From positions 105,509 through 169,508 of the forward strand of contig CAVSMH010000003.1 in the NCBI GenBank assembly GCA_963728965.1: a stretch of 64,000 bases of DNA. Reading direction: 5' to 3'. How positions within the stretch are numbered: the stretch's first letter is position 1; each line of letters opens with the position of its first letter. Shown here one piece after another: positions 26,957-36,392 of the stretch. The notes beneath the pieces were generated by a model, which worked only from the letters and a program-made list of their open reading frames with translations, did no database searches and was not told the origin of the DNA. The DNA is from DASQZT01 sp963728965 (GTDB lineage Bacteria; Acidobacteriota; Terriglobia; Bryobacterales; Bryobacteraceae). The position numbers were made by a program, and so were the translations under genes.

Positions 26957-27979
26957 TTGTCATCTCCACCACGATCGAACCCGGCGGGCGACTCACTCCC
27001 GGCGGAATTGCTGAAGCAGAGTCCGGGTTGTCACTGGATCGTCGACAGCCGGCTGGTGTTTGTGCGGCTGTACGGGAATCCGCGTCCGATTTTCGGCAAG
27101 GTGGCGGAGGAACTGGTGGGCCGGGCGCCGGCCGAAGTACTGGCTCCGGAGGCGGCGGCGTTGTGGGATGGCCGCTTCGCACGGGTGCTGGACGGGGCCG
27201 CGCTGACGCTGCGCGAGCGGCCGGGCGAGACGGTGTGGAACGTTTCGATGTTCCCGGTGCGCGACGGAAATGACGCCCGGTATGCCGGCGGAACGGCCAC
27301 CGAAGCGGGGCTCTGGGCGGAAGCCGAACAGTCGCTGCGGTATACCGTACTGGGCGCGCTCAAGACGCAGCAGTTCGAGCGCACCATGGTGTCCAGGTTC
27401 CTGCACGATTCGGTGGGGCAGAACCTGACGGCGTTCGGCCTGCAACTGGACCTGATCCGGATGGACCTGGAGGCGGCGTCGCCGGAGCAGTGCGCGCGCA
27501 TCGTGGAGGTGCAGAAGCTGCTTGAAGAGATGATGGAAAAGGTGCGGGGGTACAGCTACGAGCTCAATCCGGCAACCGTGGAACGGGCGGGGTTGAGGAC
27601 GGCGCTGGACCTGCTGGTGGCGCGCATCCGCGAGCGCTTTGCGGGGGCGCTGCGGCTGAATGTGGACCCGTCGTTGAAGATCGACAAGGGGGTGGCGTCG
27701 GCGCTGTATCACATCGCCAAGGAGGCCGCCGAGAACGCCGTGCAGCACGCCAGTTGCTCGGCCATCGAAATCGCGGTAAAGTCCTCACGTACTGGTACCG
27801 CTCTCGAAGTGAGGGACAATGGGAGGGGATTCGACCCGGCGGATGTGGGGGCAGGGTGCCGCGGACTGGGTTTATTGAGTATGGAGCACTACGCGGCGGA
27901 AGCGGGTTTGGATCTTTCGGTTGCGAGTCATTACGGAAAGGGAACGATCGTACGTGCCGCCGAAGCGGGGGCCGCTTGA
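26957..27979 (+). CDS. Sensor histidine kinase, HisKA_3 (NarL-partner) type
   Basis: A soluble kinase with an N-terminal PAS-like sensor (HWIVDSRLVFVRLYGNPR, ending in FPVRDGNDARY). The phosphoacceptor segment FLHDSVGQNLTAFGLQLDL has the HD-GQ pattern of the NarX/DesK-type dimerisation domain. The C-terminal HATPase domain carries the N-box (AKEAAENAVQHA) and G1 box (VRDNGRGFDP). There is no transmembrane segment. The frame is open to 26906, inside the transketolase gene; TTG 26957 avoids that overlap and is chosen, with moderate certainty. The cognate response regulator follows 9 bp later. Confidence 0.86.
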   Translation: MSSPPRSNPAGDSLPAELLKQSPGCHWIVDSRLVFVRLYGNPRPIFGKVAEELVGRAPAEVLAPEAAALWDGRFARVLDGAALTLRERPGETVWNVSMFPVRDGNDARYAGGTATEAGLWAEAEQSLRYTVLGALKTQQFERTMVSRFLHDSVGQNLTAFGLQLDLIRMDLEAASPEQCARIVEVQKLLEEMMEKVRGYSYELNPATVERAGLRTALDLLVARIRERFAGALRLNVDPSLKIDKGVASALYHIAKEAAENAVQHASCSAIEIAVKSSRTGTALEVRDNGRGFDPADVGAGCRGLGLLSMEHYAAEAGLDLSVASHYGKGTIVRAAEAGAA

Positions 27980-27988
27980 ACAACAACT

Positions 27989-28666
27989 ATGCCATTCGAC
28001 ATTGTTCTTGTCGATGATCACAAGCTGGTACGGGACGGAGTAAAGACGATTCTGGAGCGCGGAAGCGAGTTCCGCGTGGTGGGCGAGGCCGAGAACGGCA
28101 GCGATGCCGTTCAGCTTTGCAAGAAGGCCTTACCCGATATCGTGCTGATGGATATCGGCCTGCCGGGGATGAACGGAATCGAGGCCACGACGGAGCTGCT
28201 GCGGCACTGTCCGGGCGTGAAGGTGATCATCCTTTCCATGTACGACGATGAGAATTCGGTGGTGAGCGCCATACGCAGCGGCGCGCGGGCGTTCGTGCTG
28301 AAGAAGGCCTCGTCGAACGAACTGCTGGACGCGTTGCGGACGGTGGCGCGGGGCGGGTCGTATCTGAGCTCGCAGGTTTCGGACCGGCTGCTGATGCGCA
28401 TTCAGCGGGGCGATCTGGAGACGCACGACCGCAGCCCGCTCGAATCGCTGTCGCCACGGGAATTGCAGGTGCTGCGGCTGGTGGCCGAGGGGAAGACCAG
28501 CAAAGATATCGCGGTGCTGCTCGACCTGGGGCTGCAAACGGTGCGGAGCTACCGCAAGACGATGATGAAGAAGCTGGGGGTCAACAACGTCGCCGGGCTG
28601 ACGCAACTGGCGCTGGCGGCCGGCATCACCCACTGGAACAAGCCGGATGCAAACTCGGTGGGGTGA
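27989..28666 (+). CDS. Two-component response regulator, NarL/LuxR family
   Basis: A 225-aa regulator with a receiver domain (acidic pair D9/D10, phosphorylated D55 in VLMDIGLPG, the conserved lysine in VLKKASSNE) and a LuxR-type helix-turn-helix near residues 150-210 (LSPRELQVLRLVAEGKTSKD). It follows the histidine kinase directly and should be its partner. Its last 20 bp overlap the start of the amidohydrolase gene. The promoters it controls are unknown. Confidence 0.93.
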   Translation: MPFDIVLVDDHKLVRDGVKTILERGSEFRVVGEAENGSDAVQLCKKALPDIVLMDIGLPGMNGIEATTELLRHCPGVKVIILSMYDDENSVVSAIRSGARAFVLKKASSNELLDALRTVARGGSYLSSQVSDRLLMRIQRGDLETHDRSPLESLSPRELQVLRLVAEGKTSKDIAVLLDLGLQTVRSYRKTMMKKLGVNNVAGLTQLALAAGITHWNKPDANSVG

Positions 28667-29525
28667 GATCGCGGTAGCCGACGCACACTGTCATTTCTTC
28701 TCGCACCGGTTCTTCCAGGCGCTGGCGAGCCAGACCGGCGGGAGCGTGGAGGCGGTGGGGGCGAAGCTGGGGTGGCGCCTGCCGGGGGACGAACCGGGTG
28801 AGCTGGGGCGCGAATGGGCGCGGGAGCTCGACCGGCACGGAGTGGCGCGCGCGGCGCTGATTGCCAGCATTCCGGGGGACCATGGCTCGGTGACGGCGGC
28901 GGCGGCGTGTCCCGGGCGCTTCTTTGCGTATGCCATGGTGAACCCGCTCGAAGCATCCGGCGAGTTGGCCGAAGGGCTCGACGCGGTGTGCCTGTTCCCG
29001 GCGATGCACCGCTACGCGATGCACGATGCGCGGGTGCGGCCGCTGATCGCGGAAGCGGCGGCGCGCGGCTGCGCGGTTTTCGTGCACTGCGGGGTGCTGA
29101 CGGTGGGAGTGCGCCAAAAGCTCGGGCTTCCCTCGCCGTTCGATATGCGGTACTCGAACCCGCTCGACCTGCACGCCATCGCCATGGCCTATCCGCAGGT
29201 GCGGTTCGTGGTTCCGCACTTCGGCGCGGGCTGTTTCCGGGAAGCGCTGATGCTGGCTGACCTGTGCCCGAACGTGTGGCTGGACACTTCCAGCAGCAAC
29301 TCCTGGATGCGGTATGAAGGGCTGGACCTGGCGACCGTGTTCCGGCGGGCGCTGGCGGTGGCGGGCGCGGGGCGGCTCTTGTTCGGCACGGATTCTTCGT
29401 TCTTCCCGCGGGGCTGGAACCGCGAGGTGTTCGACACACAGGCGCGCGTGCTGGGCGAACTGGGCGTCAGTGAGGACGACGCGCGGGCCATTTTGGGCGG
29501 CAACCTGGAGCGGCTGCTGGCGTAA
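28647..29525 (+). CDS. Amidohydrolase-family TIM-barrel metal hydrolase
   Basis: A 292-aa protein of the amidohydrolase_2 type. The metal-binding H-x-H is H14/H16 in ADAHCHFF. Further ligand candidates are the His in FVHCGVL, the His in VVPHFGAGC, and the terminal Asp in LLFGTDSSFFPRG. ACMSD-like decarboxylases and hydrolases share this layout, so the reaction is uncertain. The ATG lies inside the response regulator gene, indicating coupling, and a kinase gene starts 15 bp downstream. Confidence 0.82.
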   Translation: MQTRWGEIAVADAHCHFFSHRFFQALASQTGGSVEAVGAKLGWRLPGDEPGELGREWARELDRHGVARAALIASIPGDHGSVTAAAACPGRFFAYAMVNPLEASGELAEGLDAVCLFPAMHRYAMHDARVRPLIAEAAARGCAVFVHCGVLTVGVRQKLGLPSPFDMRYSNPLDLHAIAMAYPQVRFVVPHFGAGCFREALMLADLCPNVWLDTSSSNSWMRYEGLDLATVFRRALAVAGAGRLLFGTDSSFFPRGWNREVFDTQARVLGELGVSEDDARAILGGNLERLLA

Positions 29526-29539
29526 CTGGAGCCGGAACG

Positions 29540-32500
29540 GTGACTCCCGACCGCTGGAATCAAGTAAAAGAGCTGATGGACGCCGCGCTGGAGGTGGTGC
29601 CTCGGCACCGGGCCGCGTTCGTGGCGGAGCGCAGCGCGGGCGACGAGGAGCTGCGGCAGGAGGTGCTCTCGCTGCTCGAAAGCCATGAAGACGCCGGGGA
29701 CTTTCTGGAAGATCCGGCGGTGGACATCAAGCCCAAGCCGCAGGCGGACCTGGTGGGCACGCGGGTGGGGGCCTACGAACTGGTGCGGGAATTGGGACGC
29801 GGCGGCATGGGGGCGGTGTACCTTGGCGTACGCGTGGATAACGAATTCCGCAAACGGGTGGCGATCAAGCTGATCCGGCGCGATATGGAGAGCGGGTTCG
29901 CGGTCAACCGCTTCCGCAACGAGCGGCAGATCCTGGCGCGGCTGGAGCATCCGAATATTGCGCGGCTGATCGACGGCGGCACCACTGAAGGCGGCTACCC
30001 GTACTTCATCATGGAGTACGTGGAGGGCGAGCCGCTGCTGTTCTATTCGGAATCGCGGGCCCTGGCGGCGGCCAAACGCATCGAGATTTTCCAGAGCGTG
30101 TGCTCGGCGGTGCAGTATGCGCACCGCCGGATGATCGTGCATCGCGATCTAAAGCCGAACAACATCCTGGTGAAGGCCGACGGAACGCCCAAGCTGCTGG
30201 ATTTCGGAGTGGCCAAGATCCTCGATCCGCAGCGGGGCGATACGGCTGACGACGCGACGCTGGCGGGTTTCCGCATGATCACACCGGCGTACGCCAGCCC
30301 GGAGCAGGTGCGGGGCGAGCCGGCCACGGTAGGCAGCGACATCTACTCGCTGGGGGTGGTGTTGTGGGAGCTGATGACGGGGCGAAAGTCGCGCCAGGAA
30401 AGCGGCGCGCGCGCGCTGGAAATGCCCGATGCGGGGGCGACCGACACGGCGTCGCGGCTGCTGCGCAACATCCGCAACGTGGCGTTGAAGGCGACGCGGG
30501 AGGAGCCGCGGGAGCGCTACGAATCGGTGGACGCCCTGGCGGCCGATCTGCGCAAGGTGCTGGAGGGCGGAGATGTGGCCGCGGAGGGCACCGGCCAGCC
30601 GGAGGCAGCGGAGACGCCGCAGCACGGATCGATCGCGATTCTGCCGTTTCAGTTTCTGGGCACCGAGACCGGGGAGGCCTACCTGGGGCTGGGAATCGCC
30701 GACGCGGTGATCACGCGGCTGAGCAACATTGGACGGATTGCGGTGCGGCCGACGGGCGCGGTGATGAAGTTTGCCGCCGGATGCGACGCCATGGAAGCGG
30801 GGCGCCAGTTGAACGTTCACTACGTGCTCGAAGGGCGCGTGCAGAAGCTGCACGGCCGCGTGCGGGTGACGGTGCAACTGGTGGAAGTGAACACCGGGAA
30901 GACGATGTGGGCGGCGGGCTTCAACGAGGAGCTGGATGACCTGCTGAAGGTGGAGGATTCGATTTCGGCGCAGGTGGCGCAGGCGCTAGTGCCGCAGATG
31001 ACGGGCGAGGAGCAGGAAGAACTGGCCCGATCGGGGACCTCCAGCGCCAAGGCACACCAGGCGTATTTGCGGGGACGCTGGTACTGGAACCAGCACAGCG
31101 AAGAATCGCTGCCGCACGCACTGGTGCTGTTCACCGAGGCGGTGGCCGAAGATCCGCAGTACGGCCGGGCCCACGCCGGAATCGCCGACTATCACATTGC
31201 GCTGGGCATGCGGGGCCTGGTGCCGCCGGTGGAGGCGTTCGCGGCGGCGATGCAATCGGCGCGCACGGCCATTGAACTGGACGGCAAGCTCGCGGAGGCG
31301 CACGCCTCGCTGGGGCTGGCGGTATGGCTGCTCGAAGGGGACTACGAGGCGGCGGCGCACCATCTGCAACTGGCGATCGCGCTGAACCCGGAGTACGCGG
31401 TGGCGCACGACTGGTTCGGGCTGATGAACCTGGCGCGGGGGCGGACAGTGATCGCCACGGCATCGATCGAACGGGCGCGGCAACTGGATCCGCACAGCGC
31501 CGTATACCTGGCGGACCTGGCGATGTGCCACTACGCGGCACGCGACTACCGGCAGGTGAGCGCCTGCTTGGCCAAGCCGGGGAACGGCCCGGCGGAGCCG
31601 CCGCCGCTGACTAACGGGGCGGTGCTGCCATTGAGCCTGGTGGCGGCCGGGGATCCACAGGCGGGGGTGGAGGCAGCGGCCCGTTTTGGCGAGCTGACCG
31701 GGCGGAGCATGTGGTCGATCGCGGTCATGGCGTGGAGCGAGGCGGCCGCCGGCAACCAGGAGCGCGCGCAGACGCTTCGCGAGGAACTGGGGGAGCGGTC
31801 GCGCGACTACTATGTGCCGGGGGTGGCGCTGGCGCTGACGAATCTGGCGTGCGGGCTCAAGGCGGAGGCCATTCGCGCGCTGGAGCGGGGGTGCCGCGAC
31901 CGCGAATGGTGGACCACGTACCTGGCCATTCTGCCGGTGTGGGACGAACTGCACGGGCAGGCGCGGTTCGAGCGGCTCACGAAAGCCGCACGAAAGCTCA
32001 CGCGGGTGCCGGCGGAGCGGCCCTTTCCGCGGCTCGCAGCGCCGGAGCGGCTGAAGCGATCGCGGGCGCTGGTGGGGGCGGCGGTAGGCGCGGCGGCGCT
32101 GCTGGCCGGGGTGTACCTGTTGAAGCAGATGACCTTCGCTCCCGCGGGTCCGCCATTGCAGAACGCGCGGCTTTCGCGGCTCACCACGAACGGGATTGCG
32201 GAGCGCGCCGTCATTTCGCCCGACGGCCGCCTGGTGGCTTACACGTTGCGCAACGAGGGGAAGGCATCGGTGTGGGTGCGAAACATGGAGAGCGGAAGGA
32301 GCTACGAGATTGCCGGCCCGTTCAGCGGGCTGGTCTCTTCGCTCGAGTTCACGCACGAGGGCGCCGACGTGGCTTTCGGCGCGCTGCCGGTGAACGACGC
32401 GGGCGGCGGAAACGTGCACATCGTGCCGGCCGAGGGCGGCGCGCTGCGGACGGCGTTGACGGGCATACCGCTTCCGGTGGGCACGTCACCGGACGAAACG

Positions 32501-33784
32501 CGGTTCGCGTATTACCGGGTGGACCCGGAGAGCGGCGCGGATCAACTGGTGGTGCAGGAAGGTGGGCGCGAGCGGGTGCTGCGGTCGCAGCATCCTCCGG
32601 AGTTTTTCTCACGATCGGTGCCCCCGGCATGGTCGCCGGACGGGCGGCAGGTGGTGTGCGCGGTGACGGGCCGCTGGCCGTCGCGGTACGGCGTGCGGCT
32701 GGCGGTGATCGGGATGGACGGGTCGGCCGTCAGCCTGAGCGCGCCCGAATGGCAGGCGGTATGGTCGATCGCGTGGCTGCGCGGTTCGCAGGCGTTGATG
32801 GTGGCGGGAGAGGACCGCGACGTGGCATTCCAACAGATTTGGTACGTGCCGCTGGCGGGCGCTCCGGCGCGGGTGACCAACGACCTGAACCACTACAGTT
32901 CGGTGGGCGTGACGGCGGATGGTTCGAGCATGGTGGCGGTGCAGTCGCAGGTGCTGGCGAACCTGTACGTGCAGAGCCCCGGGGAGGCGGAGCATCCGCG
33001 CCAGATTACCGCCGGCGCGGGACGATACTTCGACGTGACGTGGACGCCCGGCGGGCACCTGTTATATGCCAGCGACTCGACCGGCGCGGCGGAGATCTGG
33101 ACCATGGACGGTAACGGCAACGGCCAACGGCAGCTCACCAACGGGCTGGGGCGGAGTTACGCGCCGACGGTGTCGCCGGACGGGCGGACGATCGTGTTCC
33201 ACTCCAACCGGGGCGGGGTCTGGAACCTCTGGAAGATGGGGGCCGACGGCAGCAACCCGCAGCAACTGACCCACGACGCGAGCGACAGCAACTATCCGCA
33301 ATTCACGCCGGATGGAGACAGCGTGGTGTACGAGCATCTGGGGCAGGATGCGATCCATAGCATCTGGAAGGTTTCGCTGGCGAGCGGCGCCGCGCGGCAG
33401 CTCACCCTGGGGCTGAGCCGTTATCCGGCGGTGTCTTCGGACGGGCGGCTGGCCTTCTGGAGCAGCGAGAGCCGGACGGTGCCGTCCTGGAAAATCGGCG
33501 TGAGCGACGGGGAAGGAACTGCGGTTCGGGTGTTGTTTGGATTCCGCAGCGACCGCATGCCCCAGGTGCATATGCGATGGGTGCCGGGAGAGGACGCGAT
33601 CAGCTATATCGAAGACCGCGACGGCATCTCGAATATATGGGTGCAGCCGCTGGGCGGCGGGCCTGCGAGGCGCGCGACCCGGTTCACTTCGGGGCACATC
33701 TATTCGTTCGATTGGTCGACGGACGGCAGACTGGTTTGTTCGCGCGGCATGACGACCCGGGACGTGGTGATGATGCGGCGGTGA
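29540..33784 (+). CDS. Large Ser/Thr protein kinase with TolB-like, TPR and PD40 propeller domains
   Basis: A 1,414-aa receptor-like kinase. After a short helical N-terminus, the kinase domain spans about 78-330: the GRGGMGAVY loop near 86, the catalytic lysine near 109, HRDLKPNN near 201, DFGVAK near 220 and the ASPEQVRG segment. A TolB_N-like domain (about 363-500, SIAILPFQFLG), a TPR region (about 510-780), one transmembrane helix (about 843-861, LVGAAVGAAALLAGVYLL) and a PD40/WD40 beta-propeller to the end follow. The start is GTG 29540. The propeller probably faces the periplasm. This architecture is common in Acidobacteria. Confidence 0.92.
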   Translation: MTPDRWNQVKELMDAALEVVPRHRAAFVAERSAGDEELRQEVLSLLESHEDAGDFLEDPAVDIKPKPQADLVGTRVGAYELVRELGRGGMGAVYLGVRVDNEFRKRVAIKLIRRDMESGFAVNRFRNERQILARLEHPNIARLIDGGTTEGGYPYFIMEYVEGEPLLFYSESRALAAAKRIEIFQSVCSAVQYAHRRMIVHRDLKPNNILVKADGTPKLLDFGVAKILDPQRGDTADDATLAGFRMITPAYASPEQVRGEPATVGSDIYSLGVVLWELMTGRKSRQESGARALEMPDAGATDTASRLLRNIRNVALKATREEPRERYESVDALAADLRKVLEGGDVAAEGTGQPEAAETPQHGSIAILPFQFLGTETGEAYLGLGIADAVITRLSNIGRIAVRPTGAVMKFAAGCDAMEAGRQLNVHYVLEGRVQKLHGRVRVTVQLVEVNTGKTMWAAGFNEELDDLLKVEDSISAQVAQALVPQMTGEEQEELARSGTSSAKAHQAYLRGRWYWNQHSEESLPHALVLFTEAVAEDPQYGRAHAGIADYHIALGMRGLVPPVEAFAAAMQSARTAIELDGKLAEAHASLGLAVWLLEGDYEAAAHHLQLAIALNPEYAVAHDWFGLMNLARGRTVIATASIERARQLDPHSAVYLADLAMCHYAARDYRQVSACLAKPGNGPAEPPPLTNGAVLPLSLVAAGDPQAGVEAAARFGELTGRSMWSIAVMAWSEAAAGNQERAQTLREELGERSRDYYVPGVALALTNLACGLKAEAIRALERGCRDREWWTTYLAILPVWDELHGQARFERLTKAARKLTRVPAERPFPRLAAPERLKRSRALVGAAVGAAALLAGVYLLKQMTFAPAGPPLQNARLSRLTTNGIAERAVISPDGRLVAYTLRNEGKASVWVRNMESGRSYEIAGPFSGLVSSLEFTHEGADVAFGALPVNDAGGGNVHIVPAEGGALRTALTGIPLPVGTSPDETRFAYYRVDPESGADQLVVQEGGRERVLRSQHPPEFFSRSVPPAWSPDGRQVVCAVTGRWPSRYGVRLAVIGMDGSAVSLSAPEWQAVWSIAWLRGSQALMVAGEDRDVAFQQIWYVPLAGAPARVTNDLNHYSSVGVTADGSSMVAVQSQVLANLYVQSPGEAEHPRQITAGAGRYFDVTWTPGGHLLYASDSTGAAEIWTMDGNGNGQRQLTNGLGRSYAPTVSPDGRTIVFHSNRGGVWNLWKMGADGSNPQQLTHDASDSNYPQFTPDGDSVVYEHLGQDAIHSIWKVSLASGAARQLTLGLSRYPAVSSDGRLAFWSSESRTVPSWKIGVSDGEGTAVRVLFGFRSDRMPQVHMRWVPGEDAISYIEDRDGISNIWVQPLGGGPARRATRFTSGHIYSFDWSTDGRLVCSRGMTTRDVVMMRR

Positions 33785-33805
33785 GGGCCGGCGCGGGCCC
33801 GCGTC

Positions 33806-34048
33806 TCAGGCGCTGATGCCGAGACTACGGAGGAATTTCGCATCCTCTGCCACGGTTTCGCGACTCTCGGCAGGAATCTCAGGACATTCCCGGCAGCAGT
33901 CCGCCAGGGTTTTCACGGCGTAGATCGACTGGCCGCACTCGCAGTCCCAGTGAATCACCAGCTCGTATTCGGAAGTGAGGCCCACCGTCAGTTTTCCAGT
34001 CGGAACCTGGCCGCACGTACAGGCCAGTTGCAGTTCACGGAACTTCAT
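33806..34048 (-). CDS. Small cysteine-rich protein
   Basis: An 80-aa protein. Cysteines come in CxC pairs (ACTCGQ, DCECGQ) and a terminal CCREC group, suggesting a zinc- or iron-binding fold. ATG 34048 is used because the protein similarity pattern starts there; a GAGGAG stands about 11 bp upstream, and a frame extension to 34075 adds only a basic stretch. No family was recognised. It is convergent with the kinase gene. Confidence 0.55.
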   Translation of the reverse strand: MKFRELQLACTCGQVPTGKLTVGLTSEYELVIHWDCECGQSIYAVKTLADCCRECPEIPAESRETVAEDAKFLRSLGISA

Positions 34049-34198
34049 CGCCAAATCGCTCCTCACACCTCTCATCGGCAGTTATGCCATGGGTCTGCAG
34101 CCGGGGCAAGTGCCAGTTCCGCGGAAATGTACTGACCCCGACCGTGGTATCGGGGGTACGAGGCCGGAAAAGTACCGGCGGTAAGCGGGGCGTTCGGC

Positions 34199-35041
34199 TC
34201 AGCCGGCCGATGGGCGGATGCGACCGCGCCACCCGGCCAGGTCCTCCGCCAAGCTGCCCAGAAAACGCTGGTGGGCGTAGTTGGCGGAAGCGATGCGGAA
34301 GTTGCGGTAGTCGCTTTGGGCGCGCGTGGTTCCCCGCAGGTCGCGAACGCCGTCGCCATGGGAGAGGTGGGTCGCCTCGCCCACCTGTTCGTGTTGCAGG
34401 TCGAGGTTGTGTTGCAGGCGCACCAGGATATCGACATCCTCGTAACCCCATCCGGCGAGCTGGGAGTTGTAGCCGCCGACCTGGAGCAGGTGTTCGCGGG
34501 CGACCAGTAACTGCCCCTGTCCGCCGCGGCTGCCGTCGGCGGCATAGGAGCGGAAGGTGGGCGCGGACACGGTTCGTCCATCGCGGAATACGAACTGGAC
34601 GGCATTGACCTTGATGACGTCCACGAGATAGGAACCGGGCTCCCGTTGGAGCCACGGCTGCGGGCCGGATTCGCGCATGCGCGCGATGGTCAGGACACGG
34701 CGGTCGTCCAGCAGGCGCAGGCAGGCGGCGAGCGTCTCGGCGGGAACGATCAGGTCGGCATCGAGCAGGAACACGTAGCGCGCCTGGCAGTGTGCAATAC
34801 CGAGATTCAACGCCAGCGAGCGGTTGAAGCGCGCGCCCTCGACGTGCAGCAGGGATGCGGTGGCCGCGGCGGCACAGACGATGCGGGTGAGCTCGCCGGG
34901 ATCGCCGCCGCAGTTGACGATGGTGACGGCGCAGTCGCGCTCGCGGAACACGGGCGCGTTTTGGGACAGGGTGACGGACAGCTCCGGGCGGTTGCACCAG
35001 GGGATGACGACGGCCAGCGATTCCATGGGCGCCTGGTTCAT
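34199..35041 (-). CDS. Family 2 glycosyltransferase, galactosyltransferase-like C-terminus
   Basis: A 280-aa GT-A enzyme. It has an N-terminal nucleotide-sugar domain (LAVVIPWCNRPEL), the DxD motif in FLLDADLIVP, and a C-terminal GGYNSQLAGWGYEDVDILVRL block that recalls the chondroitin-polymerase/beta-4-galactosyltransferase C-terminal signature. The ATG at 35041 overlaps the stop of the next upstream gene as ATGA, so the two glycosyltransferases are translationally coupled. The frame is open to 35206, but that extension is the other gene read out of frame. It probably acts on surface glycans; donor and acceptor are unknown. Confidence 0.87.
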   Translation of the reverse strand: MNQAPMESLAVVIPWCNRPELSVTLSQNAPVFRERDCAVTIVNCGGDPGELTRIVCAAAATASLLHVEGARFNRSLALNLGIAHCQARYVFLLDADLIVPAETLAACLRLLDDRRVLTIARMRESGPQPWLQREPGSYLVDVIKVNAVQFVFRDGRTVSAPTFRSYAADGSRGGQGQLLVAREHLLQVGGYNSQLAGWGYEDVDILVRLQHNLDLQHEQVGEATHLSHGDGVRDLRGTTRAQSDYRNFRIASANYAHQRFLGSLAEDLAGWRGRIRPSAG

Positions 35042-35751
35042 GCGAGCGAACGATAGAATGCCGCCGACTCCGGATCGACCAGCGCGTCGAGCCCCGGCGG
35101 ATGGAGCGGAAGGGTGCGGAGAAAGCGGTCGGCATCGAGCCCGCCCTGCATGTGGCGCCAGGTATTGCGGCCGTGGCGCACGAGGAGGTACATCTCGGGC
35201 GCGCACACGCGGATCACCGAGGGATCGTGGTCGTGCAGGAACCAGCTATCCACGGAACGAGGCACTTCGCGAAACGGCCGGCGCTGCCACATGCTTCGGG
35301 GAAAACAGAGAGTTCCCCCAGCCTTCCAGCCATGGCCGGAATAGCGCACGGCGGTATCCAGGGTATCGAGCACGTAGAAGCAGTCCCACGCCACTACCGA
35401 ACCATCGCCGGCGCGTTCCCGAAGGCGGGCCCAGGCGGTGGCCAGGAAGCCGGGATGGTAGTAATCGTCGTCGTCCAACTTTTGTATGGCGCCGCCTTCG
35501 GCGGTGGCGATGCCGAGATTCAGTTTGGCGCCGAGGGGCGCGGGGCGGTCCAGGCGGATGTAGCGCACGCGCTCGCGGCCGCGGCACAGGGGCTCCACCG
35601 ACAGCGCTCCGTCATCCACCACGATGAGCTCGGCGTCCCGGCAGGTTTGCCGCGCGAAACACGCCAGGGCAACACGCACGAAGGCGGGGCGGTCCTTGGT
35701 CGCCATCACGCAGGACAGTGGCGCGGCCATGACTTCCGATGGTACCGCCAT
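35038..35751 (-). CDS. Family 2 glycosyltransferase with VRHGRNTW signature
   Basis: A 237-aa GT-A protein: LSCVMATKDRPAFVRVAL at the N-terminus, ELIVVDDG, GAKLNLGIATA and the KLDDDDYYHPGFL metal-binding segment. The C-terminal half has SGHGWKAGGTLCFPRSMW and CAPEMYLLVRHGRNTWRHM. These last blocks recur closely in the glycosyltransferase at 39141-39956, defining a paralogous pair. It is divergent from the methyltransferase at 35829 and coupled to the downstream glycosyltransferase. Confidence 0.87.
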   Translation of the reverse strand: MAVPSEVMAAPLSCVMATKDRPAFVRVALACFARQTCRDAELIVVDDGALSVEPLCRGRERVRYIRLDRPAPLGAKLNLGIATAEGGAIQKLDDDDYYHPGFLATAWARLRERAGDGSVVAWDCFYVLDTLDTAVRYSGHGWKAGGTLCFPRSMWQRRPFREVPRSVDSWFLHDHDPSVIRVCAPEMYLLVRHGRNTWRHMQGGLDADRFLRTLPLHPPGLDALVDPESAAFYRSLA

Positions 35752-35828
35752 TGTTACAGCGGGTTCACGTGCAAAAAAACGTGCAGTACGCGATAATAAT
35801 CTGCACCGATTCCAATGCCGAGGCCCGG

Positions 35829-36392
35829 ATGTTGAACCCGTTGCGGATCATCATCGGCGCCGGAAGGACCAGGCAACCATGGTGGATTTCCACAAACCGG
35901 ACGGAGCTCGATTTGCTACAGCCGCGGAGCTGGGAACAATTCCTGCAGGACCGCACCGCCGACGCGCTGCTGGCCGAGCACGTGTGGCACTACCTGAGTC
36001 CGGAGCAAGGGTTGTACGGCGCTCGCTTATGCCGGCGGCACCTGGCGGCGAACGGTTATCTGCGAATCGCGGTTCCGGATGGCTTTCACCCGGATCCGGT
36101 GTATATCGATTGGGTGAAGCCGAACGGAACGGGGCCCAGCGCGCCGGCGCACAAGGTGCTGTACAACTACCGGTCGCTGGCGGGCCTGCTCGAGGCCGCG
36201 GGATACGCGGTCACGCTGCTGGAGCATTTCGATGAAAGCGGGGTATTCCACGCCCGGGAGTGGCAGCCGGAGGATGGCCTCATCCGCCGGTCGGCGCGTT
36301 TCGATCCGAGGAACGCCGCGGCGGCTCTAACCTACACATCTCTCATCGTCGATGGCAAACCAACCGACAAGCGGCGACCCGGCCGGGCGTAA
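35829..36392 (+). CDS. Small SAM-dependent methyltransferase-like protein
   Basis: A 187-aa protein with the spacing of a compact class I methyltransferase used in glycan clusters: IIIGAG as the glycine-rich strand, TELDLL as an acidic end of the second strand, ADALLAEHVWHYLSPEQG, NGYLRIAVPDGFHPDP, and HKVLYNYRSLAGLLEAAGY. The glycine-rich loop is short and reads GAGRTRQPWW, so SAM binding should be checked. ATG 35829 gives the natural N-terminus. The 3' end overlaps the start of the kinase gene by 41 bp. It is divergent from a glycosyltransferase, suggesting a shared glycan role. Confidence 0.72.
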   Translation: MLNPLRIIIGAGRTRQPWWISTNRTELDLLQPRSWEQFLQDRTADALLAEHVWHYLSPEQGLYGARLCRRHLAANGYLRIAVPDGFHPDPVYIDWVKPNGTGPSAPAHKVLYNYRSLAGLLEAAGYAVTLLEHFDESGVFHAREWQPEDGLIRRSARFDPRNAAAALTYTSLIVDGKPTDKRRPGRA

